Position numbers and translations under genes: made by a program
From: JBDHTS01 sp044220535
GTDB lineage: Bacteria > Pseudomonadota > Alphaproteobacteria > Micavibrionales > Micavibrionaceae
Reading direction: 5' to 3'
Length of the DNA stretch: 26,914 bases
Assembly (NCBI GenBank): GCA_044220535.1
Contig: JBGAQU010000029.1
Span: 1-26,914 of the forward strand
Notes under the pieces: generated by a model
Databases searched by the model: none
What the model saw: only the letters and a program-made list of their open reading frames with translations
Told to the model about the DNA's origin: nothing
Shown: in pieces, positions 15,256 through 22,388 of the stretch
Layout: each line of letters starts with the position of its first letter
Position numbering within the stretch: position 1 is the first letter of the stretch

Positions 15256-15351
15256 GATTTTAATCGTTCTTTTTATAAGAGAATCGCGTGATTTCGGATC
15301 TTCTTTATATATAGCATTCCAGCATCATAAACACACGTGAAATCGCCGTTT

Positions 15352-15380
15352 TTTACAGGTTTTTTATGCAATAATATCAA
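15352..15380 (-). promoter_or_regulatory. probable gyrB promoter
   Basis: On the minus strand TTGATA (15375-15380), 17 bases, then TGTAAA (15352-15357). It sits between the palindrome and gyrB, leaving a leader of about 90 bases. The -35 is five of six and the -10 four of six to consensus. Confidence 0.4.
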
Positions 15381-15404
15381 GAACTTAAAACAAGAAAAAG
15401 TTTA

Positions 15405-15586
15405 ACCGCAGAGTCGCAGAGAGCGCAGAGAAAAAGCCGCGCGCAGCGCCATTAAGAATCTGAACCACTGAGCGCACTGAGGACACTGAGGCAGCGCAGT
15501 CTCAGTGTCCTCAGTGCGCTCAGTGGTTTAAAAAAGTATTTGCCTGCGGCGCTTATAAAACTCTGCGTTCTCTGCGCCTCTGCGGT
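15405..15586. repeat. nested double palindrome between recF and gyrB
   Basis: The inner palindrome is perfect: 15463-15490 (AACCACTGAGCGCACTGAGG plus eight) against 15501-15528, 28 bp with a 10-base centre. An outer pair, 15405-15430 (ACCGCAGAGTCGCAGAGAGC plus six) against 15561-15586, is 24 of 26. Between the layers GCCTGCGGCGC (15542-15552) faces a degraded mirror at 15436-15450. The element ends five bases before the recF stop codon. Confidence 0.92.
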
Positions 15587-15591
15587 GAAAA

Positions 15592-16737
15592 CTATGCTGC
15601 ACGTGGTGCTGAACCCGGCTGGATGATGCTTGATCTGACTTCGAATAAAGCGGGCGCGAACGGCAGGATGGCGTCGAACAGATTGCGGTCCGTCCCGGTC
15701 ATCCACACCTGGCCGCCAAGCGACATCAGCAGACGATAAAGCCCTTCGCGCCGCATGTCGTCCAGATGGGCCGCGACTTCATCGAGCAGCAGAATCGGCG
15801 GCGCCCCCTTTTCACCCGTGATCAGGCAGCTATGCGCCAGAATGATACCGATCAAAAGTGCTTTCTGTTCCCCGGTCGAGCAATGCGCAGCCGGCATATC
15901 CTTCGCTGCGAACCATACGGACAAATCGCTTTTATGCGGTCCTGTCGCGGCGCCGCCCGTCTGCGCATCGATACGGCGGGAGTCTTTTAATTGATATTTA
16001 TAAAGGTCTTCCACCTCCAGCGCCGGAACGCGCATCAGAAGCCCCTCAATCGTGCCGGTCATCGAAAGGCGCGCGCGTGGAAATAAACCGTTTTCGCCTG
16101 AGTCCGCGGCATCGCAGGCCTGCTGCAGTTTCTGCACGCATTCGATGCGGGCGGCGGCAATGGCGATGCCTGTCTCCGCCATCGTCATCTCCAGCCCATC
16201 CAGCCAGGCGGGATCGGGCCGTTCGTGTTCGCGCAGGATTTTGGACCGCTGCGCCATCGCGTTTTCAAACCGCGTGGTGCGGCCGGAATGCCCGGCGTCA
16301 AAGGCGAACACCAGCCGGTCCAGGAATTTGCGCCGGGAAGACGCCGTATCGAGGAATAGCCGGTCCATCTGCGGCGTCAGCCAGACGCAGGACAGGTAAT
16401 CGGACAGGGCCGACTGGCTTTTGGTATCGCCATTGATGCGAACGATGCGCTTGTCGGTAGCAGGATCGCGCCCCGTGCCGATGCGGGTTGAGCCGTAGGG
16501 TGTTTCAACCTCCGCAGCCACAGCCCAGGATTCTGCCTGCCCGACACGCTGGATTTCAGCGGATTTCACGCCGCGCAGGCCGCGACCGGGCGACAATAAA
16601 GACACAGCCTCCAGCACATTTGTCTTTCCCGCCCCGTTCGGACCATACAGCACAACAGGCCCTGACACGAGGCCGCGAATATCCGCGTCTTCGTAACAGC
16701 GAAACTGCGCCAGGGAGAGAGAGGTAAGATAAGCCAT
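15592..16737 (-). CDS. recF: DNA replication and repair protein RecF
   Basis: RecF is the SMC-like ATPase that acts with RecO and RecR to load RecA at gaps behind stalled forks. The protein has 381 residues, the normal length. Walker A is GPNGAGKTN (32-40). The coiled-coil-like arm region contains FLDRLVFAFDAGH. The ABC signature STGEQKALLIG is near 285, and Walker B ILLLDEVAAHLD is near 316. The reading MAYLTSLSLAQFRCYEDADI is a typical RecF start. It is in the standard order between dnaN and gyrB, but two GNAT genes separate it from dnaN. Palindromic elements flank it on both sides, so cotranscription with dnaN would pass through strong hairpins. Confidence 0.96.
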   Translation of the reverse strand: MAYLTSLSLAQFRCYEDADIRGLVSGPVVLYGPNGAGKTNVLEAVSLLSPGRGLRGVKSAEIQRVGQAESWAVAAEVETPYGSTRIGTGRDPATDKRIVRINGDTKSQSALSDYLSCVWLTPQMDRLFLDTASSRRKFLDRLVFAFDAGHSGRTTRFENAMAQRSKILREHERPDPAWLDGLEMTMAETGIAIAAARIECVQKLQQACDAADSGENGLFPRARLSMTGTIEGLLMRVPALEVEDLYKYQLKDSRRIDAQTGGAATGPHKSDLSVWFAAKDMPAAHCSTGEQKALLIGIILAHSCLITGEKGAPPILLLDEVAAHLDDMRREGLYRLLMSLGGQVWMTGTDRNLFDAILPFAPALFEVRSSIIQPGSAPRAA

Positions 16738-16780
16738 AACCCGATTTAATCACAAAAATGCGCGAGGCGCAGTAAAGTTT

Positions 16781-16855
16781 TTTGAACCACTGAGCACACT
16801 GAGCGCACTGAGATATCGATGTTCTCAGTGCGCTCAGTGTGCTCAGTGGTTCAAA
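16781..16855. repeat. 33-bp perfect palindrome upstream of recF
   Basis: 16781-16813 (TTTGAACCACTGAGCACACT plus 13) is the exact reverse complement of 16823-16855 with a 9-base centre. The arm is tandem CACTGAG units spaced by two-base joins, the same family as the inner palindrome at 15463-15528. It begins 44 bases upstream of the recF start codon. Confidence 0.95.
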
Positions 16856-16860
16856 GTTTT

Positions 16861-16925
16861 TTAACGCGGAGGCCCGGAGACCCGGAGAAGTATAAAAACT
16901 CCGTGTCTCCGGGTCTCCGCGTTAA
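16861..16925. repeat. 27-bp CGGAG-type palindrome
   Basis: 16861-16887 (TTAACGCGGAGGCCCGGAGA plus seven) pairs with 16899-16925 at 25 of 27 positions, with an 11-base centre. It lies five bases from the CACTGAG palindrome. On its other side the motif GCCTGCGGCGC (16938-16948) runs into the stop codon of the GNAT gene. A relative lies at 26685-26760. Confidence 0.93.
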
Positions 16926-16949
16926 AACTGAAAAAATGCCTGCGGCGCT

Positions 16950-17429
16950 TTAGCTGCCGGAAAGATCCATGATCAGGCACATCATCGGGTTGGGATGGTC
17001 GTGTTCGTTGAATTCGAACAACGGGCGGAAACCCAGTTTAAAATAAAAGTCGCGGGTTTTGGCGTAATGCATGTCCGGGCTGCGGTCGCTGACCGTGTTG
17101 ACGATCATCTGGCGGCAGCCTTTGGACAGCGCATGCGTCCGCGCCCGTTCGAACAGCATCGTGCCGATGCCTTTATTGTGATGATGCGGATGCAGGCCCA
17201 ACCACCAGATCTCGGCCGTTGTATCAAAATGATATTTCAATGCGATCAGGCCGACGCCTTCATCCTGCACATAGGCGGCGAAGGCGTCCTTGCCGCGCAC
17301 ATGGTCGATGTAACCCTGGTTGTCGCCCTGCTCCCCGAACCATTCGGGCAGTGCCCGGATGATGACATCCGACATGCCCGAACGGGCAGAATGCGCGGCC
17401 AGTTGTTCAATTGTAATTCCGTCCATCAT
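16950..17429 (-). CDS. GNAT family acetyltransferase (copy 1)
   Basis: GNAT enzymes move an acetyl group from acetyl-CoA to an amine; the substrate here is unknown. In this 159-residue protein the acetyl-CoA site is IWWLGLHPHHHNKGIGTML, with GIG as the pyrophosphate-binding turn and His where Arg or Gln is usual. The C-terminal part (YAKTRDFYFKLGFRPLFEF) has the usual Tyr-containing helix. It is about 60% similar by eye to its neighbour at 17527-18006, with identical stretches such as GLIALKYHF, TAEIWWLG and PLFEFNE. The start is MMDG at 17429, where a TATAAT lies only five bases upstream, so either Met has little room for a ribosome binding site. Both genes sit unusually between dnaN and recF. 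Confidence 0.85.
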   Translation of the reverse strand: MMDGITIEQLAAHSARSGMSDVIIRALPEWFGEQGDNQGYIDHVRGKDAFAAYVQDEGVGLIALKYHFDTTAEIWWLGLHPHHHNKGIGTMLFERARTHALSKGCRQMIVNTVSDRSPDMHYAKTRDFYFKLGFRPLFEFNEHDHPNPMMCLIMDLSGS

Positions 17430-17526
17430 GATATTATATAGAAAACCAATTAAAAAATTAACCCTTTTAAGAGCTCAGGTGCCACAAGAATAAGCATCAG
17501 AAAAACAATGATTTTCTGCAAAAAAT

Positions 17527-18006
17527 TTACATTGGATGAAGCGGTAAAATCATCCACATCATAGGGTTGACCGGATCGGTTTCATTGAATTCGAATAGGG
17601 GTTCAAAACCGCAACCTTCATAAAACTTTCTAGTCCGCGCATAATAAGGGTCGTCACTTCGACTGCTGACAGTGTTCAAGATCATTGCTGTGCAGCCCTT
17701 TTGGCAGGCATGGTTTTTTGCCTGCTCAACCAGTGCATTGCCTGTGCCCTGACCATGAAAATCAGGATCGACGCCCAGCCACCAGATTTCCGCCGTTTTG
17801 TTGAAATGATATTTAAGGGCGATCAGGCCGATAACCATGTCATTAATGATCGCTGCAAAAACATCCTTATCGGCGATATCTTGTATATAAACACGGTTGG
17901 ATTCCGGCATGCCGAACCAGTCGGGCAGCCTTGTTATGATGCGTTCACAGGCAGCGGATTTTTCAGCAGGAAAGGCTAAAGAAGAAATCTGTATGGATGA
18001 TGTCAT
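17527..18006 (-). CDS. GNAT family acetyltransferase (copy 2)
   Basis: This is a tandem paralogue of the next gene, also 159 residues. The acetyl-CoA site reads IWWLGVDPDFHGQGTGNALV, a more canonical GQGTG turn. RSDDPYYARTRKFYEGCGF follows, with the Tyr-rich helix expected of the fold. The two copies diverge most in the first 25 residues and at the end (ILPLHPM). The N-terminus is MTSSIQISSLAFPAEKSAA; no clear ribosome binding site precedes it. It starts 38 bases from the palindrome that separates it from dnaN and lies 97 bases before copy 1. Function is unknown; acetylation of a small molecule, peptide or ribosomal protein is possible. Confidence 0.85.
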   Translation of the reverse strand: MTSSIQISSLAFPAEKSAACERIITRLPDWFGMPESNRVYIQDIADKDVFAAIINDMVIGLIALKYHFNKTAEIWWLGVDPDFHGQGTGNALVEQAKNHACQKGCTAMILNTVSSRSDDPYYARTRKFYEGCGFEPLFEFNETDPVNPMMWMILPLHPM

Positions 18007-18043
18007 ATTTTAAAACGAAAAAAATTTTTCTATTCCCCAAATT

Positions 18044-18186
18044 GTCATCCCGGCGAAGGCCGGGATCCATACGCTCTTTCAGCATCACAAACGGCTGATA
18101 ATGGTCGTAGAGTGCACTCTATGACCATTATCGCCTTTTAATCCTGGCCGCACTATCCTATGGATCCCGGCCTTCGCCGGGATGAC
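18044..18186. repeat. palindrome containing a second palindrome, between dnaN and GNAT copy 2
   Basis: The outer arms, 18044-18071 (GTCATCCCGGCGAAGGCCGG plus eight) and 18159-18186, match perfectly over 28 bp. Inside, 18097-18132 is a 36-base loopless palindrome: GATAATGGTC and GACCATTATC enclose TAGAGTGCACTCTA, with one G-T position. The outer arm type is a well-known alphaproteobacterial dispersed repeat. Confidence 0.93.
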
Positions 18187-18207
18187 GTCACATATTTTTA
18201 GCAGCAA

Positions 18208-19320
18208 TTAGACGCGCAACGGCATCAGCACATAAAGCGCCGAGGTGTCGCTGGTGTCCTGGATAATCGTCGGGCTGGCCGCGTCCGCCAGGCGCAGGCG
18301 GCAGCCTTCGCCTTCGATCTGGCTGGTGATGTCCAGAAGGTAACGGGCGTTGAAGCCGATTTCCATGTTGTCGTTGCCGTGGCCCTCCAGGTCTTCGGTC
18401 GCACTGCCCGCATCCGGCGAGTTGGCGGAGATGGTCGCCGTATTGCCGTTCAGGGTCAGCTTGATCGCGCGGGACTTCCCGTCGGAGATCGTCGAGACGC
18501 GGTCGATGGCGCCGGAGAATTTCTTCGGGTTGACCTCGAACACCTTGTCGTTGTTCGCCGGGATCACCTGCTCATAATTCGGGAAGGTGCCGTCGATCAG
18601 TTTGGAGGTCAGCACAATATGGTCGAAGGCGAAACGGATTTTGCTTTCCGACAGGCTGATGCGGATGGAATCCGCAGCCTCATCCACCAGCTTGCGCAGC
18701 TCGACGATGGTCTTGCGCGGCACGATCACGCCCGGCATGCCTTCCGCCCCTTCGGGCAGCGGCATTTCGAAACGCGCCAGGCGATGGCCGTCCGTCGCGA
18801 CCGCGCGCAGCACTTTCACGCCGTTATTATCTGCCTGATGCATATAAATGCCGTTCAGGTAATAGCGGGTTTCTTCTGTAGACATGGCAAACTTGGTGCG
18901 GTCGATCAGCGCGCGCAGCTCGGCGGCGGGCAGGTCGAACGAAGCCGGCAGTTCCGCCTTGGCGATTTCCGGGAAATCAGCAACCGGCAGGCAGCTGAGT
19001 TTGAAGGTCGAGCGTCCGGCTTTCACCGTCATGGTGTTGCGGCTGCCATCCAGTTCGATGGTAACATCGCCATCCGGCATTTTGCGGATGATGTCGTGCA
19101 GCGTGTGCGCGGGCGCGGTGATCGCGCCCGGCGTATGGATTTTGGCGGCGACCGATTCGTTGATCTCCAGATCCATGTCCGTTGTGGTCATGGCGAGGGC
19201 GCCGTCCGCGCCTTTCAGCAGGACGTTCGACAATATCGGAATGGTGTTCCGCCGCTCCACCACGCTCTGCACATGGTTCAGTGACCTTATCAACGCGGCG
19301 CGTTCAATCGTCAGCTTCAT
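18208..19320 (-). CDS. dnaN: DNA polymerase III beta sliding clamp
   Basis: DnaN forms the ring that holds DNA polymerase III on DNA. At 370 residues it has the usual size for three clamp domains. It begins MKLTIERAALIRSLNHVQSV and contains VERRNTIPILSNVLL, the most conserved N-terminal block. ATDGHRLAR lies in the second domain, and the third ends IIQDTSDTSALYVLMPLRV, where the C-terminal MPLRV resembles the conserved MPMRL of the family. GGGAAAG upstream of the ATG serves as ribosome binding site. It follows dnaA on the same strand but is separated from it by a 196-base palindromic block, so a separate promoter is likely. Confidence 0.98.
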   Translation of the reverse strand: MKLTIERAALIRSLNHVQSVVERRNTIPILSNVLLKGADGALAMTTTDMDLEINESVAAKIHTPGAITAPAHTLHDIIRKMPDGDVTIELDGSRNTMTVKAGRSTFKLSCLPVADFPEIAKAELPASFDLPAAELRALIDRTKFAMSTEETRYYLNGIYMHQADNNGVKVLRAVATDGHRLARFEMPLPEGAEGMPGVIVPRKTIVELRKLVDEAADSIRISLSESKIRFAFDHIVLTSKLIDGTFPNYEQVIPANNDKVFEVNPKKFSGAIDRVSTISDGKSRAIKLTLNGNTATISANSPDAGSATEDLEGHGNDNMEIGFNARYLLDITSQIEGEGCRLRLADAASPTIIQDTSDTSALYVLMPLRV

Positions 19321-19368
19321 GGGGCATCTTTCCCTGAAAATCTCGTCAATTTATGAATATGATTCGAG

Positions 19369-19395
19369 AGTATACGGCAGAATGGCCGGACGCAA
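19369..19395 (-). promoter_or_regulatory. possible dnaN promoter
   Basis: On the minus strand TATACT (19369-19374) is five of six to the -10 consensus, but the best -35, TTGCGT (19390-19395), is only 15 bases away. It lies between the palindromic block and dnaN. Confidence 0.3.
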
Positions 19396-19435
19396 GGGGG
19401 TTTGAGGCTTTAGACCCTGATCATGCACATTTCCA

Positions 19436-19631
19436 GCGCCGCAGGCAGAAAGCTTTAACCACAGAGAGCACAGAGTTAGAAAGAGGACACAGAAACTCCG
19501 TGCTCTCTTTCTAACTCTGTGCTCTCTGTGTCCAAAAATTTTTACCACAAAGGCACGAAGGACACAAAGAATCACAAAGCCTTAGTGTAACTTTGTGGCT
19601 TTGTGGCGAAGCGCCTTATCGCCTGCGGCGC
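19436..19631. repeat. three-layer palindromic block between dnaA and dnaN
   Basis: The outer pair GCGCCGCAGGC (19436-19446) and GCCTGCGGCGC (19621-19631) is exact. Inside, 19460-19485 (CACAGAGAGCACAGAGTTAG plus six) pairs exactly with 19505-19530. Next to it CCACAAAG units (19545-19560) pair with 19591-19606 at 14 of 16. The right boundary lies one base before the dnaA stop codon. Confidence 0.9.
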
Positions 19632-19632
19632 T

Positions 19633-21057
19633 TCAGCCCGTCAGCGCCCGGCGGATGACTTCGACATCCTGCGCGATAGAGGTGTCGTCCACCATCAGCT
19701 CGTCGATTTTGCGCACGGCATGCATGACGGTGGTGTGGTCGCGGCCGCCGAACTTCCGGCCGATTTCCGGCAGGGACCGCGCGGTCAGTTGTTTTGCCAG
19801 ATACATCGCGACCTGGCGCGGTCTTGCGACCTGGCGCGCGCGGCGGGCGGAATGCATATCGGTCAGGCGGATATTGTAATGCTCCGCGACTTTACGCTGG
19901 ATCTCGTCGATGGTGATACGGCGGTCATGCGCGCGCAGCAGGTCCTGCAATACATCCTGCGTCGATTCCAGCGTAACGACTGTCTTCGTTACATCAGCAT
20001 GCGCGACGATGCGGTTCAGCGCACCTTCCAGTTCGCGGATGTTGCTGGTGACTTTCAGCGCCAGGAATTCAAGCACCGCATCCGGCACGCTCGCATTCAG
20101 CAAAGCACGTTTGGATTGCAGGATGCCAAGGCGCAGCTCATAGGTCGTTGGCTGGATATCCGCAACCAGGCCCCAGGCCAGGCGTGAGCGCAGGCGTTCT
20201 TCAAGGCCCAGCAAATCCGAAGGCGGTTTGTCGGCGGTGATGACGATCTGCTTGTTCTGGTCGACCAGCGCGTTGAAGGTGTGGAAGAATTCTTCCTGCG
20301 TCGCTTCCTTGCCCGCCATGAACTGGATGTCGTCCATCATCAGCACGTCGACGGAACGGAAGGTTTCTTTAAAAGCCATCGTATCCTTGGCTTTCAGCGC
20401 GCGCACGAACTGGTACATGAATTTTTCAGCGGACAGATACATCACCGTTTTTTCAGGCCATTGCGCGTTGATCGCCTGGCCGATGGCATGCATCAAATGG
20501 GTTTTGCCGAGGCCGACACCGCCATACAGGAACAGCGGATTGAAAGGCACGTTCTGGCTTTCGACGATGCGGCGCGCGGCGGCATGGGCCAGCGCATTGG
20601 AACGGCCAACGACGAATGTATCGAAGGTGAAGCGCGGATCGAAATTCGAGCACAGCTGGAACGGATCGTCCAGTTCACGCGGTTTCGCGTTCTGGTTGGA
20701 TTTCAGGGATTTTTTCGGTTCGTCTTCCGAAGGCTGCGCGTTCTGAACAACGACGATTTCCAGGCGTTTGATGTCATGGCTGCGCTCGGCGCACATCTCA
20801 AGGATGCGGGCGGCATAATGCGTTTGAATCCAGTCGCGCATGAAACGGGTGGGAACGGACACTTCCAGCGTACCGTGATAGCAGGCACGCAGAGTCAGGG
20901 GTTTCAGCCAGCTGCGGAACACGGCTTCGCCGAATTCAGGACGCAAATCGCTGTGCACGCCCTTCCACAGGTCGCGGATTTCCGGCTTCGGAATGAACGA
21001 TTCCCCCGCGAAATCATCCCTGCGTACTGTCGAACCTGTTGCCGGAGCATCGGACAT
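19633..21057 (-). CDS. dnaA: chromosomal replication initiator DnaA
   Basis: DnaA binds DnaA boxes at the origin and opens DNA for replication. This copy has 474 residues. Domain I covers about 25-105 (FGEAVFRSWLKPL, YHGTLEVSVPTRFMRDWI), followed by a short linker. The AAA+ domain has Walker A GGVGLGKTH (179-187) and Walker B LMMDDIQFMAG (near 241). The arginine-finger region ERLRSRLAWGL follows. Domain IV carries RRARQVARPRQVAMYLAKQL and the DNA-binding signature GGRDHTTVMHAVRKI near the end. AGGGAG lies 11 bases before the ATG. rpsT upstream is the usual alphaproteobacterial neighbour. The leader contains a hairpin with a T-run (21139-21162) that could attenuate read-through. Confidence 0.98.
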   Translation of the reverse strand: MSDAPATGSTVRRDDFAGESFIPKPEIRDLWKGVHSDLRPEFGEAVFRSWLKPLTLRACYHGTLEVSVPTRFMRDWIQTHYAARILEMCAERSHDIKRLEIVVVQNAQPSEDEPKKSLKSNQNAKPRELDDPFQLCSNFDPRFTFDTFVVGRSNALAHAAARRIVESQNVPFNPLFLYGGVGLGKTHLMHAIGQAINAQWPEKTVMYLSAEKFMYQFVRALKAKDTMAFKETFRSVDVLMMDDIQFMAGKEATQEEFFHTFNALVDQNKQIVITADKPPSDLLGLEERLRSRLAWGLVADIQPTTYELRLGILQSKRALLNASVPDAVLEFLALKVTSNIRELEGALNRIVAHADVTKTVVTLESTQDVLQDLLRAHDRRITIDEIQRKVAEHYNIRLTDMHSARRARQVARPRQVAMYLAKQLTARSLPEIGRKFGGRDHTTVMHAVRKIDELMVDDTSIAQDVEVIRRALTG

Positions 21058-21561
21058 GACCTGGTATTCTCCCTAAAAAAAGTAAAAGTCCACACATTTC
21101 CCGGCCCAAACCATGAACCGGACACAAAAAAACCCCTTAGCCACCACACGATAGCGGTGACTGGTCTTGCTGTTTAAACTTAAGCGGTTTTTTAAAAGTT
21201 ACAGACGGAACATAAGGCCAAAATACCTTCAAGCGTTCTGCCTGCCTCCCCTCTCCCCTATAGAGTATTATAAAAAATACCCACGTCCTGACGGGCAAAC
21301 AGGTAATGCCGTGATGACATCCGAAGCGACCCGAAGAAAACGATATTTTCATTACATCGAGGAGGTGTGTACGTCACTTTTTCGCCACATCTCATCGACA
21401 AAAATGAGCCTAATCGCATTTTTTGGCCTTTGCAATGAGATCAAACAGGGAACAAATCAAAAAGAAATTTTCAAAAATAGAGATTTTTGTCCAAAGAGTA
21501 ACGGCCCGTGGAATGTTTTCCACAGGCACAATAAAGATTGTGTCTTTATTTGGGAGTTACT
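21058..21561. other. 504-base rpsT-dnaA gap, regulatory; origin not shown
   Basis: No gene is seen. A TATAAT (minus strand, 21267-21272) is a possible dnaA -10, but its best -35 (TTGCCC) has a 20-base spacer. TTTTCCACA at 21516-21524 is one base off a DnaA box and lies in a GTGGAA-TTCCAC pair. The right part is AT-rich. AATAAAGA and TCTTTATT near 21531-21551 form a weak hairpin just after rpsT. A single box is too little to call an origin; many alphaproteobacteria have theirs elsewhere. Confidence 0.4.
21139..21162 (-). terminator. hairpin with T-run in the dnaA leader
   Basis: On the minus strand AGTCACC pairs with GGTGGCT (one wobble) around a 10-base loop, then AAGGGG and seven T. It stands about 80 bases before the dnaA start, so it may end rpsT transcripts or act as an attenuator. 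Confidence 0.4.
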
Positions 21562-21831
21562 TCAGCCCGTCTTCAGGGCTTTAATACGCGCCGACAGGCG
21601 CGAGATTTTGCGTGATACGTTGCGCGCATGGGCCAGGCCTTTGGCGGCGCCGCGCTGCATTTCCGGACGGGCCGTTACAAAAGCGGCCTCTGCCTGCTTC
21701 GCGTCACCCGATGCAATTGCCAGTTCGACCTTCTTGACGATGGTGCGGATACGGCTGCGGCGTGCGCCATTGATGGCGGCGCGGCGCGCATTGCGGCGGA
21801 TACGGGTTTTTGCAGACAGATGATTAGCCAT
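21562..21831 (-). CDS. rpsT: 30S ribosomal protein S20
   Basis: S20 binds 16S rRNA early in assembly of the small subunit. This 89-residue protein is the usual size, very basic and helical. It begins MANHLSAKTRIRRNARRAAI (the family start is MANHKSAKKR) and contains RSRIRTIVKKVELAI and the late block KGLAHARNVSRKISRLSARI. AGGG lies eight bases before the ATG. A good promoter lies at 21911-21940. Downstream is dnaA on the same strand, the common alphaproteobacterial order. Confidence 0.97.
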   Translation of the reverse strand: MANHLSAKTRIRRNARRAAINGARRSRIRTIVKKVELAIASGDAKQAEAAFVTARPEMQRGAAKGLAHARNVSRKISRLSARIKALKTG

Positions 21832-21910
21832 GTTTAGCCCTTTTTAAAGCGTTGTTCATGGCACGACATTGCATCAAGCGCGCTATCCCAGCCATGAGAA
21901 TGATCCACAT

Positions 21911-21940
21911 CTTTTACGCGTTTGCCCACATGATTGTCAA
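21911..21940 (-). promoter_or_regulatory. rpsT promoter with a DnaA-box-like site
   Basis: On the minus strand a perfect TTGACA (21935-21940), an 18-base spacer and TAAAAG (21911-21916) face rpsT. Just downstream TGATCCACA (+ strand, 21901-21909) is one base off the DnaA box. DnaA control of rpsT is conceivable but unproven. Confidence 0.6.
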
Positions 21941-21992
21941 GCAAATTGGGGAAAAAATATAAAGGTCAGGAACCCTTGTAAATCAAGGGTTT

Positions 21993-22373
21993 CTAGCGGG
22001 GTGAGACGGTCAGCCGTACGCGTGTGCGCGCCTGTTCCAGGCTGGTCTGGACGCTCATCTGTTCGTTCTGGCGGGTGAACAGGCCAGGACCGGTTTTAAC
22101 CCAGCCCAGCTGCGGCAGGGTACGGTCGTAAAAATCCTGGACCGCCGCCCCGTCAATATCAGGTTTTTGCGCCAGGGCGGTGGATTCGGCGATCCGGCCT
22201 TCCGGCTTGTCGAATTCCATATCCCTGCCCGGCACTTCATTCATGCCCGGCATCATCGGAACATCGCTCAAAATCGTGAAAAAGCGGGTTTCGCCCTGGA
22301 AAGATGCCTGCGCCAAAGCGGGCAGAGAGGCCAGCACCAGAGTCAAGATCACAGCCAAGCGGATGATTGTCAT
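21993..22373 (-). CDS. small secreted protein of unknown function
   Basis: This 126-residue protein has a clear signal peptide (MTIIRLAVILTLVLASLPAL, cleavage probably after AQA near residue 23). The mature part is about 100 residues, with FFTILSDVPMMPGM, then FDKPEGRIAE, then VQDFYDRTLPQLGWVKT and a final strand TRVRLTVSP. Similar small exported proteins with a PMMPG-FDKPEGRI pattern are familiar in alphaproteobacteria near DNA-repair or housekeeping genes, but I know no function. It begins 15 bases after the mutM stop on the same strand, so it is probably translated from the same message. Downstream there is a gap of about 160 bases before rpsT. Confidence 0.75.
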   Translation of the reverse strand: MTIIRLAVILTLVLASLPALAQASFQGETRFFTILSDVPMMPGMNEVPGRDMEFDKPEGRIAESTALAQKPDIDGAAVQDFYDRTLPQLGWVKTGPGLFTRQNEQMSVQTSLEQARTRVRLTVSPR

Positions 22374-22388
22374 GGCAAACAGCCTATC

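Noticed and set aside
15405..15586. Possible CRISPR array or tandem repeat array
   Set aside because: The short units occur as mirrored palindrome arms, with no regular spacers and no cas genes in the window.
21058..21561. Chromosomal origin upstream of dnaA
   Set aside because: Only one near-match DnaA box lies in the gap and there is no box cluster or clear unwinding element; kept only as a low-interest observation.
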